NCBI RefSeq assembly: GCF_003675895.1 | Contig: NZ_ML014773.1 | Span: 1 to 64,000, forward strand | Length of the DNA: 64,000 nucleotides | Origin: Parashewanella curva | GTDB lineage: Bacteria; Pseudomonadota; Gammaproteobacteria; Enterobacterales; Shewanellaceae | Reading direction: 5' to 3' | Part shown: positions 35,028 to 44,277 of the stretch, piece after piece | Position numbering within the stretch: the first letter of the stretch is position 1 | How the letters are laid out: the number at the start of each line of letters is the position of its first letter | Program-made: the position numbers and the translations under genes | The notes under the pieces: generated by a model | The model's database searches: none | Seen by the model: the letters and a program-made list of their open reading frames with translations, nothing else | Told to the model about the DNA's origin: nothing

Positions 35028-37232
35028 ATGATGCCTCTATCAAAGTGCGACATTTTGTCGCACCCAGTGTTAGGGGACACGATTGTGGGCATTAATGGAT
35101 GGAAGTTTCAGCTATCAACATTAGCGTTAATCATGCTATTTATGTCTTTGCTGATCATCAGTTTTACGAGTCATGCACTATTTGTTAGCCCACCCAAAGA
35201 TCCGATACCTATTATCGAGACAACCTTTCCTGAAGCGACTCAAATCACCGATAAGCAAGGTGAGTATCATCTTAGAAAAATCTTTAAAGGCGATGATTTA
35301 CTTGGCTATGCTTTTGAAACCAATGATATAGCCAAAATCCCTGCGTATTCTGGTGAACCAGTTAATATGCTGGTTATCATCGACCCCAGAGGAAACTATG
35401 TAACCGCAAAGGTACTAGAACACCACGAACCCATTATTCTTGCAGGTATACCAGAGAGTAAACTGGATGATTTTGCAGACCAATATAAAGGTCTCTCTGT
35501 CAAAGACCGTTTAAAAGTTGGTGGCAACAGCTCTGAAGGAACTATCAATATTGATGGTCTATCTGGTGCGACAGTAACGGTAATGGTGATGAACGTTGCC
35601 ATTACTAAAGCAGCCAATAAAGCCGCAATTTCTTTAGGCATTATTGAACCTAAGTCTGATGTGATTCAACCTATTTCAACCATCAAACAGGATGTATTTG
35701 AAAAAGCCGACTGGCTGAAACTAACTGGTGACGGTTCAATCCGCAAGCTCTACCTAAACCGAGCTAAAGTCGATGACGCCTTTGTTGGTACTGAAGCCGA
35801 ACATATCGAAAAAGCAGAGCCTTCACAGAAGAAGGACATGTTCGCTGAGGTGTATTACACCATCGCCGATATCCCAACTATTGGCCGTAACCTTTTAGGT
35901 GATGCTGAGTATGAGTACCAAATCAAGAACCTTAAAAAAGGCGAGCATCTTGTTGCCTTATTGGGTAATGGCTACTCATTTAAAGGTTCTGGTTACGTCC
36001 GTGGTGGGATTTTCGACCGTATCCAAGTGCATCAAAATGATGAAGCCATTGCCTTCCGTGATTTAGACCATCAACGTCTTACAGATATCTACATTGCAGG
36101 CGCGCCTCAATTCCACGAAATGTCTTTGTTCAAAGTCCAAGACCACTTTGAATTTGATCCGGGCGCACCTTGGCAGTTTGAACTGTTAGTTCGCCGCCAA
36201 ACTGGCCCAATCGACAGTATCTTTACCAGCTTTAAAGGTCAGTACGACTCTCTTGAAAAGTATGTTGATACACCACCAGCCATTGTGCCTGAGCCAGAGC
36301 TAACGCTTGTTCAGCAAGTTTGGAAAGACCGCACTCCTGAAGTCATTGTGCTGTCTTTGTTAATTATTGTTCTATTACTGATTTTGTTCTTCCAAGATGT
36401 ATTAGTTCAGCACCCTAAATTTATGCATCGTCTGCGACATGGCTTCTTGGTTGTTACCGTAGTGTTTGTCGGTTGGGCTTGGGGCGGACAATTGTCTGTG
36501 GTTAACGTATTCACTTTCCTACATTCATTGATGACCAAGTTCTCTTGGGATTTATTCCTACTTGACCCAATTATTTTCACTTTATGGTGTGCAGCAGCCG
36601 TCACCATCATCTTATGGGGACGTGCGGTGTATTGCGGCTGGTTATGCCCATTTGGCGCATTGCAAGAGTTAGTCAATGTATTTGGTCGTTGGATAAAGTT
36701 GCCACAAATCGAGCTGCCATTTGCCGTACATGAGCGCTTATGGGCAATCAAATATCTTATTCTACTGGGCTTATTTGGTCTGTCATTAGACTCTCTCGCC
36801 CTTGCTGAAAAATTTGCTGAAGTAGAGCCATTTAAAACTACTTTCTTATTGAAGTTTGATCGTGAGTGGCCATTTGTTCTGTATGCCTCAACCCTGATTT
36901 TAATCAACTTGGTTAACCGCAAAACTTTCTGCCGCTACCTATGTCCACTCGGTGCCGCCCTTTCAGTAGGCAATGGTATCCGTTTATTCGACTGGCTGAA
37001 GCGTCGTAAAGAATGTGGTCAACCATGTCAAACCTGCGCCAAAGAGTGTGAGATTCAAGCGATTTACCCTAACGGTGAAATCAATATGCGCGAATGTCAC
37101 TACTGTCTAGATTGTCAGGTGACCTACTACGACGAGGAGAAGTGCCCTCCTCTGAAAAAGAAAGCTTACAAACGTAAGAAACGCTCCGAAGAGAGCTTAA
37201 AAGAACAAGAAATACCAACGATATCTGTTTAA
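35028..37232 (+). CDS. nosR: NosR, membrane flavoprotein/iron-sulfur activator of nitrous-oxide respiration
   Basis: A 734-aa membrane protein. An N-terminal helix (about 24-46) is followed by a periplasmic FMN-binding domain with the flavinylation motif DGLSGATVT near residues 177-185, the site where ApbE attaches FMN. A polytopic membrane core (about 430-640) contains the CPFGA and CPLGA cysteine motifs. The cytoplasmic C-terminus has two 4Fe-4S-type clusters (CGQPCQTCAKEC and CHYCLDCQ). NosR is needed for nosZ expression and electron supply. ATGs at 35028 and 35031 are adjacent; the choice is uncertain and no strong binding site is seen. Confidence 0.95.
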   Translation: MMPLSKCDILSHPVLGDTIVGINGWKFQLSTLALIMLFMSLLIISFTSHALFVSPPKDPIPIIETTFPEATQITDKQGEYHLRKIFKGDDLLGYAFETNDIAKIPAYSGEPVNMLVIIDPRGNYVTAKVLEHHEPIILAGIPESKLDDFADQYKGLSVKDRLKVGGNSSEGTINIDGLSGATVTVMVMNVAITKAANKAAISLGIIEPKSDVIQPISTIKQDVFEKADWLKLTGDGSIRKLYLNRAKVDDAFVGTEAEHIEKAEPSQKKDMFAEVYYTIADIPTIGRNLLGDAEYEYQIKNLKKGEHLVALLGNGYSFKGSGYVRGGIFDRIQVHQNDEAIAFRDLDHQRLTDIYIAGAPQFHEMSLFKVQDHFEFDPGAPWQFELLVRRQTGPIDSIFTSFKGQYDSLEKYVDTPPAIVPEPELTLVQQVWKDRTPEVIVLSLLIIVLLLILFFQDVLVQHPKFMHRLRHGFLVVTVVFVGWAWGGQLSVVNVFTFLHSLMTKFSWDLFLLDPIIFTLWCAAAVTIILWGRAVYCGWLCPFGALQELVNVFGRWIKLPQIELPFAVHERLWAIKYLILLGLFGLSLDSLALAEKFAEVEPFKTTFLLKFDREWPFVLYASTLILINLVNRKTFCRYLCPLGAALSVGNGIRLFDWLKRRKECGQPCQTCAKECEIQAIYPNGEINMRECHYCLDCQVTYYDEEKCPPLKKKAYKRKKRSEESLKEQEIPTISV

Positions 37233-37280
37233 TAAAACTAATGCGGCTGCAAAGGGTAGCCAAATGATGGAGATTGCAAT

Positions 37281-39176
37281 ATGCAAGATAAAGACAACAA
37301 CACGGAATTGCACAATGAAGTGCAAAATGCCGATAGACGTCGTTTCATGGGGAAGACTGCTTTACTTGGTGCAGGCGCAGTTGCTGCGCCAATGTCAGCC
37401 GCGATGTTTGCTTCTATGGCAAAAGCACAAGCTTCTGAAGCAGGCAAAAATAGCCCGTTCGTTCACCCAGGTGAATTAGATGAATACTACGGCTTCTGGA
37501 GTGGTGGTCACTCTGGTGAAGTACGTATTCTAGGTATTCCATCAATGCGTGAACTGATGCGTATTCCAGTATTCAATACAGACTCTGCAACAGGCTGGGG
37601 TATCACCAACGAAAGTAAGCGCATTAAGGGCGACAGTGCTCATCTTCATGCGGGTGACTCTCACCACCCTCACATGAGTATGACTGACGGTCGTTACAAC
37701 GGTAAGTACGTATTCATCAACGATAAAGCCAACACTCGTGTTGCTCGTATTCGTTGTGACGTAATGAAAACCGATAAAATGATCACCATCCCGAACGTAC
37801 AAGCTATCCACGGTTTGCGTGTTCAAAAAGTACCATACACTAAGTATGTTATTTGTAACGGTGAATTCGAAATCCCAATGGACAACAATGGTAAAGAAAC
37901 GTTGGAAGACGTAAGTACTTACCGTTCATTGTTCAATGTTATTGACGCTGAAAAAATGGAAGTAGCCTTCCAAGTAATGGTTGACGGTAACTTAGATAAC
38001 ACCGATGCCGACTACGATGGTAAATACTTCGCCTCTACCTGTTATAACTCAGAAATGGGTACAAACCTAGGTGAGATGATCACCAACGAACGAGACCATG
38101 TTGTGGTATTCAGCTTAGCTCGTTGTGAAGCAGCACTTAAAGCAGGAAAATTCAAAACCTACAATGGTAACAATGTTCCTGTACTTGATGGTCGTAAAGG
38201 TTCTGACCTAACTCGTTACATCCCAGTGCCTAAGTCACCACACGGTATGAACACTTCACCAAGTGGTAAATACTTCGTAGCAAACGGCAAGCTTTCTCCA
38301 ACCGTATCAGTTATCCAAATTGATAAACTAGACGACCTATTCAACGATAAAATCAAGCCTCGTGATACTGTAGTTGCAGAACCAGAATTAGGCTTAGGCC
38401 CATTACATACCGCGTTTGATAACAAGGGTAACGCTTATACAACCTTGTTCCTTGATAGCCAAATCGCTAAGTGGAACGTAGAAGATGCCATCGCTCATTA
38501 CCAAGGTAAAAAAGTTAACTACCTACGTCAAAAGCTAGATGTGCATTATCAACCAGGTCATAACCATACCTCTGCGGGTGAAACGCGTGATGCTGACGGT
38601 AAGTGGCTAATCTCACTATGTAAGTTCTCGAAAGACCGCTTCTTACCTGTAGGTCCACTTCGTCCTGAAAACGATCAGTTAATCGATATTTCTGGTGACG
38701 AAATGAAGCTGGTACACGATGGCCCAACTTATGCCGAGCCACACGATTGTATGATCGTACACCGCAGCAAAATGAAGCCGAACAAGCTTTGGACTCGTAC
38801 TGACCCAATTTTCGCCGACACTGTAGCGATGGCGAAAAAAGATGGCGTTACGCTAGAAACGGATAACAAAGTCATTCGTGAGGGTAACAAAGTACGTGTT
38901 TACATGACGTCTGTTGCACCAAACTTTGGTCTAACTGAATTTAAAGTGAAATTAGGCGATGAAGTAACGGTCGTAGTAACGAACCTTGACCAAGTTGAAG
39001 ACGTAACTCACGGTTTCTGTATGACCAACCATGGTGTTCAAATGGAAGTGGGTCCACAAGCTACTGCATCTGTGACCTTTACAGCAAATCAACCAGGCGT
39101 ACAGTGGTATTACTGTAACTGGTTCTGTCACGCACTTCACATGGAAATGCGCGGTCGTATGTTGGTTGAAGCGTAA
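37281..39176 (+). CDS. nosZ: Nitrous-oxide reductase NosZ (clade I, Tat-exported)
   Basis: A 631-aa multicopper enzyme that reduces N2O to N2 in the periplasm. The twin-arginine signal RRRFMG is at residues 19-24, which marks clade I (Tat) NosZ. CuZ-ligand histidines occur in DSHHPHMSM, in [10 protein letters not shown] and in GHNHTSAGE. The C-terminal cupredoxin domain has the CuA site [13 protein letters not shown]. The length is complete. GGAG lies 8 bases before the ATG. It follows nosR after 48 bp. Confidence 0.98.
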   Translation: MQDKDNNTELHNEVQNADRRRFMGKTALLGAGAVAAPMSAAMFASMAKAQASEAGKNSPFVHPGELDEYYGFWSGGHSGEVRILGIPSMRELMRIPVFNTDSATGWGITNESKRIKGDSAHLHAGDSHHPHMSMTDGRYNGKYVFINDKANTRVARIRCDVMKTDKMITIPNVQAIHGLRVQKVPYTKYVICNGEFEIPMDNNGKETLEDVSTYRSLFNVIDAEKMEVAFQVMVDGNLDNTDADYDGKYFASTCYNSEMGTNLGEMITNERDHVVVFSLARCEAALKAGKFKTYNGNNVPVLDGRKGSDLTRYIPVPKSPHGMNTSPSGKYFVANGKLSPTVSVIQIDKLDDLFNDKIKPRDTVVAEPELGLGPLHTAFDNKGNAYTTLFLDSQIAKWNVEDAIAHYQGKKVNYLRQKLDVHYQPGHNHTSAGETRDADGKWLISLCKFSKDRFLPVGPLRPENDQLIDISGDEMKLVHDGPTYAEPHDCMIVHRSKMKPNKLWTRTDPIFADTVAMAKKDGVTLETDNKVIREGNKVRVYMTSVAPNFGLTEFKVKLGDEVTVVVTNLDQVEDVTHGFCMTNHGVQMEVGPQATASVTFTANQPGVQWYYCNWFCHALHMEMRGRMLVEA

Positions 39177-39200
39177 GCTTTAATCTTCATACTCTAAATG

Positions 39201-39230
39201 CCAGAGTGCGGTTACGCTCTGGCTTTATTA
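39201..39230 (+). terminator. Hairpin between nosZ and nosD (partial terminator or mRNA-stability element)
   Basis: The inverted repeat CCAGAG / CTCTGG with a 10-base loop is followed by CTTTATTA. The short T-tract suggests leaky termination or a 3' stabiliser that raises nosZ over nosDFYL. This function is inferred. Confidence 0.55.
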
Positions 39231-39246
39231 AGGAAATACAAATGAT

Positions 39247-40614
39247 ATGACAATGCGCTTATGTTTTTTTGGTTCCAATCGGCCTAACGGCCATCGATTT
39301 TTTTCATGCATCTCCACGATGCTAGCACTCTTTTTTACGTCTTTTTTTGCTTACAGCGCAACCATCACAGTCTCTCCAAACCAAGACTTACAACAACTGC
39401 TTGATAACAGCCAAAGCGGCGATGAATTTCTGTTGAAACAGGGAGAATATCAAGGCAACTTTACCATCACCCGCCCTTTAACACTCAAAAGCATTCAACC
39501 TCATAAAGCCGTATTTAATGCTGGCGGTAAAGGTAATGGCATATATGTAAAAAGTGAATATGTCACACTAGAAAATTTAAAAGTGATCAATTGGGGTGAT
39601 GATCTTACCGAGCAAGATGCTGGTATTTACATCGACAAAAACAGCCACCATTTGGCCTTAATCAACAACCAACTTCAAGGTGACGCCTTTGGTATTTGGG
39701 TGGACAAATGCGACGACGTTAAGGTGATAAATAATACGGTTGTGGGTAACCCGAAATTACGCTCAGCAGACCGAGGCAATGGCATTCAGCTGGCGTCTGT
39801 AAGTAACGGCATTATCCGAGGCAATACCACCAGTTTAGTGCGTGATGGCCTATATGTTATCGCCAGTAAAAATAACACGCTCGAACACAATACCATGCAC
39901 GACCTACGCTATGGTATTCACTACATGTACTCCTATGACAATAAGGTCCAGTACAACCTTTCGTACAACACTCGTGCAGGCTATGCCTTAATGAGTTCAC
40001 GACGCCTTATCGTCAATCATAACGTCACTCGAAACAGTGAGGATTATGGTTTCCTACTTAATTACATTACTCAATCAGACATCAGTTACAACATCGTCGA
40101 CCACGTTTGGACCAAACCTGAAAACAAAGTATTAGGTAGAGAAGGTAAAGGTCTGTTTGTTTATAACTCTGGCTACAACACCATCAGCCACAACATTGTT
40201 GATACTGCAGAAATCGGTATTCACCTCACCGCTGGCTCAGAAAAAACCAAAGTCTTTGCCAACTCCTTCATCAACAACCCTGTGCAAGTGAAGTACGTGG
40301 TAAACCGTGAAGAAGAATGGAGCAAAGAGGGGGGTGGTAACTATTGGAGCAACTATTTAGGCTGGGATCTCAATCATGACGGTCGAGGCGATACCCCATT
40401 TGAGCCTAACGATGGTATCGACAAAATGGTTTGGCAATATCCTGAAGCCAAAATGCTATTAGACAGTCCAGCTGTGTTAATTTTACGCTGGTTCCAAAGT
40501 CAATTCCCTGTATTAAAACCAGTCGGGGTGAAGGACAGTCACCCACTGATGAAGCCGCTTGCCGTTGACGACGAAAAAGACGCTGGCGCCATGGCAATGA
40601 CGGAGAACAAATAA
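39247..40614 (+). CDS. nosD: NosD, periplasmic beta-helix protein for CuZ maturation
   Basis: A 455-aa exported protein. After an N-terminal hydrophobic signal (about 18-39, ending FFAYSA) it forms a right-handed beta helix of NosD/carbohydrate-binding type repeats (for example VTLENLKVINWGDDL and LEHNTMHDLRYGIHYMYS). With NosF and NosY it makes the ABC-type machine that delivers copper or sulfur to the CuZ centre. Start is uncertain: ATG at 39242 opens only ATG-ATA-TGA, so 39247 or 39253 is used. It precedes nosF by 2 bp. Confidence 0.93.
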   Translation: MTMRLCFFGSNRPNGHRFFSCISTMLALFFTSFFAYSATITVSPNQDLQQLLDNSQSGDEFLLKQGEYQGNFTITRPLTLKSIQPHKAVFNAGGKGNGIYVKSEYVTLENLKVINWGDDLTEQDAGIYIDKNSHHLALINNQLQGDAFGIWVDKCDDVKVINNTVVGNPKLRSADRGNGIQLASVSNGIIRGNTTSLVRDGLYVIASKNNTLEHNTMHDLRYGIHYMYSYDNKVQYNLSYNTRAGYALMSSRRLIVNHNVTRNSEDYGFLLNYITQSDISYNIVDHVWTKPENKVLGREGKGLFVYNSGYNTISHNIVDTAEIGIHLTAGSEKTKVFANSFINNPVQVKYVVNREEEWSKEGGGNYWSNYLGWDLNHDGRGDTPFEPNDGIDKMVWQYPEAKMLLDSPAVLILRWFQSQFPVLKPVGVKDSHPLMKPLAVDDEKDAGAMAMTENK

Positions 40615-40616
40615 TT

Positions 40617-41561
40617 ATGACAACTCATTCTCAACCCATTGTAGAGCTGACTAACGTCAACAAGCACTACGACAAAGTAAAAGCATTACAAGGTATCAAC
40701 CTTAAAGTTATGCCCGGTGAAGTATTAGGTTTATTCGGTCACAACGGTGCCGGCAAAACCACAATGATGAAGCTGATTTTAGGCATCATCAAAGCCACCA
40801 GCGGTACCGTTAATGTCTTGAACGCCGATCCTATATCTTCGCAAGCATTCGAAAGCCGCAAACACATTGGTTATCTGCCTGAGAATGTCAGCTTTTATGA
40901 TCACTTAACGGGTAAAGAAGTGCTCACCTATTTTGCTCGCCTCAAAAAAGTGCCGAAACAGCAAATCACTGACCTCCTTGAGCAAGTTGGCTTAACCCAT
41001 GCCATGAACCGTGCGGTGAAAACCTACTCCAAAGGAATGCGACAACGCCTTGGTTTGGCTCAAGCATTTTTAGGGCAACCCAAATTATTACTACTCGACG
41101 AACCCACAGTAGGCCTTGATCCAATTGCTACCCAAGAGTTTTATCAAAGCGTAGATAAACTCAAAAGCACTGGGGCGAGTATTATTCTATGCTCTCATGT
41201 TCTTCCTGGTGTTGAGCAGCACATTGATAAAGCCATCATCATTTCGGGCGGTAAACCACTGGCTCAAGGCAGTTTGCAAGAGTTACGTCAACAAGCTCAG
41301 TTGCCCGTAACCATCAAAACTCAGGGCTTAAATGGCGCATTAGTGACTGATGAACGCTTTGGTGATTTTGTTGTTGCCGCAGACGAACTTAAAGTGCCAG
41401 AAGAGAAAAACCTTGAAGTGGTAAAACAACTATTAGAGATGAATAATATCTCTAACCTGCAAGTATTACCGGCCGATTTAGAGCAAGTCTATCAATACTA
41501 TTTGTCACATGAGCATTTGTCTCAAAAACCAGTCAACACTACAGAGGAGACAAAAGCATGA
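40617..41561 (+). CDS. nosF: NosF, ABC-transporter ATPase for nitrous-oxide reductase maturation
   Basis: A 314-aa ABC ATPase with Walker A FGHNGAGKTTMMKL (about 42-55), signature YSKGMRQRLGLAQ (about 138-150) and Walker B KLLLLDEPTVGLDP (about 157-170), followed by the switch His in CSHVLPGVE. It energises the NosDFY complex at the inner membrane. It overlaps nosY by the ATGA arrangement, so the two are coupled. Confidence 0.95.
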   Translation: MTTHSQPIVELTNVNKHYDKVKALQGINLKVMPGEVLGLFGHNGAGKTTMMKLILGIIKATSGTVNVLNADPISSQAFESRKHIGYLPENVSFYDHLTGKEVLTYFARLKKVPKQQITDLLEQVGLTHAMNRAVKTYSKGMRQRLGLAQAFLGQPKLLLLDEPTVGLDPIATQEFYQSVDKLKSTGASIILCSHVLPGVEQHIDKAIIISGGKPLAQGSLQELRQQAQLPVTIKTQGLNGALVTDERFGDFVVAADELKVPEEKNLEVVKQLLEMNNISNLQVLPADLEQVYQYYLSHEHLSQKPVNTTEETKA

Positions 41562-42376
41562 GCCCAGTGTTATCTGTAGCTATTAAAGAGTTTCAAGACG
41601 GTTTACGCAACCGCTGGTTGATCTCTATTACATTAATTTTTGCGATTTTGTCACTAGGGTTAAGTTACTACGGCTCAGTTGCGTCAGGGGAAATTGGCTT
41701 AACCTCGATTTCTTCAACCATCGCCAGTTTATCGAGCTTAGCGGTATTTTTGATCCCACTGATTGCACTTCTGCTTGCCTATGACAGCTTTGTTGGCGAG
41801 CAAGAATCTGGCACCTTATTACTGCTACTTACCTACCCTATCAGCCACTCACAATTGCTGCTGGGTAAGTTTGTCGGTCAAGGTGCGATTATGGCGTTAG
41901 CCACCGTTCTCGGCTTTGGCAGTGCGGCAGTATTACTTGGCTTTCAAATGGATTTTGCCTCAGTGATGCACAGCTTTGGTTTGTTCATTCTCACTGCCAT
42001 TTTGCTGGGTCTTTGCTTTATCTCTATCGCTTATGTCATTAGCTTGGTTGTAAGCGAAAAATCCAAAGCAGCTGGACTGGCTTTAATCCTCTGGTTCTTC
42101 TTTATTTTAGTGTTCGATTTAGGTTTATTAGCTGTATTAGTTGGAATGGAAGATGGATTGTCACAACAACAGCTTGTTAATTTGATGCTGCTCAATCCAG
42201 CCGATATCTTTCGTATGGTAAATTTAGCCAGTCTTGATACTTCAGACGTCAACGGTGTATTAGCCGTTGCCATTAATGGCAGTATTTCGCCATTAGGGTT
42301 ATTAGGCTTGCAGCTGGCATGGATTGTTACGCCACTTGTTGCAGCAGGATTTATTTTTAATAGGAAAACACTGTAA
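41558..42376 (+). CDS. nosY: NosY, ABC-transporter permease for nitrous-oxide reductase maturation
   Basis: A 272-aa permease of the ABC-2 family with six hydrophobic helices and the cytoplasmic coupling segment EQESGTLLLLLTYPISHSQ (about 85-103). It pairs with NosF and NosD. It overlaps nosF by four bases and nosL by one (TAATG). Confidence 0.95.
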   Translation: MSPVLSVAIKEFQDGLRNRWLISITLIFAILSLGLSYYGSVASGEIGLTSISSTIASLSSLAVFLIPLIALLLAYDSFVGEQESGTLLLLLTYPISHSQLLLGKFVGQGAIMALATVLGFGSAAVLLGFQMDFASVMHSFGLFILTAILLGLCFISIAYVISLVVSEKSKAAGLALILWFFFILVFDLGLLAVLVGMEDGLSQQQLVNLMLLNPADIFRMVNLASLDTSDVNGVLAVAINGSISPLGLLGLQLAWIVTPLVAAGFIFNRKTL

Positions 42377-42861
42377 TGAAATTGGCAACTAAAATCTTAT
42401 TACTGGCTGTTGGCATAATGTTAGCCTCTTGCAGTAAAGAACCTGAAACCTTATCAGCACGACAAGCACAAGCAATACATTCTGGCGATGAGTGCCATTT
42501 ATGCGGAATGCTCATTAAGAATTTTCCCGGCCCTAAAGGTGAGCTTTACACTAAAACTGAAAACTCTGTAAAAAAGTTTTGCTCAACCCGCGATATGTTT
42601 ACTTTCCTACTTGATCCTGAATACAAAAAACAGGTGAAAGAGGCCTATGTGCATGACATGAGCAAAGCCCACTGGAAAACACCCGATGACAATCATTTTA
42701 TTGATGCTCGTCAAGCGTGGTATGTGATTGGTTCAACTAAAAAAGGCGCAATGGGTAAAACCTTAGCCAGCTTCGGCACTCAGCAACAAGCTCAAGATTT
42801 TGCAACTGAGTTCGGCGGTAAGGTTTATTCATTTGATCAAATTACCTTAAAAATTCTATAA
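42376..42861 (+). CDS. nosL: NosL, outer-membrane copper chaperone lipoprotein
   Basis: A 161-aa lipoprotein with lipobox LASC (Cys19). The copper-binding CHLCGM motif lies at about residues 39-44. NosL binds Cu(I) and passes it to the NosDFY/NosZ maturation route. It is the last gene of nosRZDFYL and its ATG overlaps the nosY stop. Confidence 0.95.
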   Translation: MKLATKILLLAVGIMLASCSKEPETLSARQAQAIHSGDECHLCGMLIKNFPGPKGELYTKTENSVKKFCSTRDMFTFLLDPEYKKQVKEAYVHDMSKAHWKTPDDNHFIDARQAWYVIGSTKKGAMGKTLASFGTQQQAQDFATEFGGKVYSFDQITLKIL

Positions 42862-42890
42862 AAGTATTGTTATTCACTCCATTCAAGCGA

Positions 42891-42915
42891 GGAGCTAATT
42901 GAAATTATTAGCTCC
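42891..42915 (+). terminator. Hairpin at the end of the nos operon
   Basis: The stem GGAGCTAAT / ATTAGCTCC encloses 7 bases, 30 bp after the nosL stop. There is no T-run on the plus strand, so termination may be weak or the hairpin may protect the 3' end. Confidence 0.55.
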
Positions 42916-42982
42916 CCGTAACCTTATCAATTAGCTCTGATTTATTTTACAATCGAAATAAATTTCCCCATTGGATAAAAAG

Positions 42983-43627
42983 ATGCAACACGAAGAATGG
43001 ATAAGCCGTTGGAAAGAAAATCGCATTGGGTTTCACCGACAAGATTTTAACCACTATCTTTTAGAATACTGGCCTCAATCTAGCTCAGGCTCAGTGTTTG
43101 TTCCTTTATGCGGTAAATCGTTAGATCTAATTTGGTTGGCAAAACAGGGACACAAAGTCATTGGTTCCGAATTAATCACCAAAGCGGTTGAAGCTTTTTA
43201 TGAAGAACAAGACCTACCCTATCAGTTAAACAACTATTCAACGCATACGACTTATTCAAACGAGAATATCTGCATTCATCAAGGTGATTTTTTCAGGTTA
43301 CCAGAAGGATTAATCGAAAGTGAATATTTTTATGATCGAGCCGCATTAATTGCCCTACCAAAGGAATACCGTCAAGACTATGCAAAACAACTGCTGCAAG
43401 TTGCTCCACGGTTAAAGCAAGGTTTATTGATAACCTTAGAATACGATCAAAACATTGCAAACGGCCCACCATTTGCCGTTTTAGAAACTGAAGTTCATGA
43501 ATTATTTGGTGAGCAATTTATCATTGAGAAGCTTACTCAAGAGATTGTACCCGCTTTTCCTTCCGCAGTTGAAAAAGGTATCACAGAATTTAACGAAGTC
43601 GTTTATCAACTCATCCTTAAGAAATAA
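42983..43627 (+). CDS. tpm: Thiopurine S-methyltransferase family protein
   Basis: About 214 aa, matching bacterial TPMT length. It opens MQHEEWISRWKENRIGFHR, the family N-terminus, with the SAM motif VFVPLCGKSLDLIWLAKQGH (about 34-53) and a later YDRAALIALP (about 118-127). Bacterial TPMTs methylate thiopurines and also selenium or tellurium species. An in-frame TTG at 42971 would add four residues; the ATG at 42983 aligns better with the family. It follows the nos operon in the same direction but past a hairpin, so it is probably separate. Confidence 0.9.
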   Translation: MQHEEWISRWKENRIGFHRQDFNHYLLEYWPQSSSGSVFVPLCGKSLDLIWLAKQGHKVIGSELITKAVEAFYEEQDLPYQLNNYSTHTTYSNENICIHQGDFFRLPEGLIESEYFYDRAALIALPKEYRQDYAKQLLQVAPRLKQGLLITLEYDQNIANGPPFAVLETEVHELFGEQFIIEKLTQEIVPAFPSAVEKGITEFNEVVYQLILKK

Positions 43628-43773
43628 TTCTGTTCTCCCTCTGAAAATAATAAATACCGTTTTGCTCTTTGAAACAAATTAGGGGGAGCCTTATTTTATC
43701 AAGTCAAGCTATGGCTTAAGGGACAAGTCCAAAGGACTTGAAGTTTAACCTAGAATCAAGGGTTTAAAACGTT

Positions 43774-44160
43774 TTACTGTCTATACCAACTCACCAATCT
43801 CATGACGGATTCGTCTTCTAGCTTTTGCACTATGTAGTCTTTTAGCGCTGAGGTTGTTTGACCACTTTTGCCTATCACTCTTCGGCCCTGAGATAAGCAC
43901 AAATCAGCAAAACCATTACTAACCCGTTCAAGTTCTTTAAGCTGCTTATTATTAAAGGTGGCAAGATAGAGCTTTGCAGAGCGTTCGTTTAACACTTCAA
44001 TTTCTATTTGCCCATTAATAGGCAAGGAATTATGACCTGCAATAGGTCCATTTTGCTCTGATACATATGATCCATTGCTTAACTTTACTAACTTATCATG
44101 GTTACATTTATAAATACTTAAGCCTAATGGGTTAGGATCAAACAAGCGTAAACCAAACAT
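43774..44160 (-). CDS. Hypothetical protein, 128 aa
   Basis: Not recognised. It begins MFGLRLFDPNPLGLSIYKCN and contains a beta-rich N-terminal half (INGQIEIEVLNERSAKLYLA) and a helical C-terminal half (about 75-128). No signal peptide or transmembrane helix. It sits between tpm and der, in a spot usually without a gene. Codon use is AT-rich. It could be a short antitoxin-like or orphan protein; no motif supports a function. Confidence 0.55.
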   Translation of the reverse strand: MFGLRLFDPNPLGLSIYKCNHDKLVKLSNGSYVSEQNGPIAGHNSLPINGQIEIEVLNERSAKLYLATFNNKQLKELERVSNGFADLCLSQGRRVIGKSGQTTSALKDYIVQKLEDESVMRLVSWYRQ

Positions 44161-44244
44161 ATTTTGTAACCCTCAATTCTTTATCTAGCAGCCATTATAG
44201 AATTGAATTGAATATGCAAGTAATTAACCTTTCTTAATTCTTTA

Positions 44245-44272
44245 ACAAAAAAGGGACTTTAAAGTCCCTTTC
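44245..44272 (-). terminator. der: Terminator downstream of der
   Basis: On the minus strand AAAGGGACTTTAAAGTCCCTTTTTTG: a 9-11-bp stem with six T. It starts 6 bp past the der stop codon. Confidence 0.88.
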
Positions 44273-44277
44273 ATTCA

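Noticed and set aside
36407-36922. 171-aa open frame opposite nosR
   Set aside because: Antisense to the transmembrane core of NosR; composition (Asn, Arg, Thr) is that of a reverse-frame shadow.
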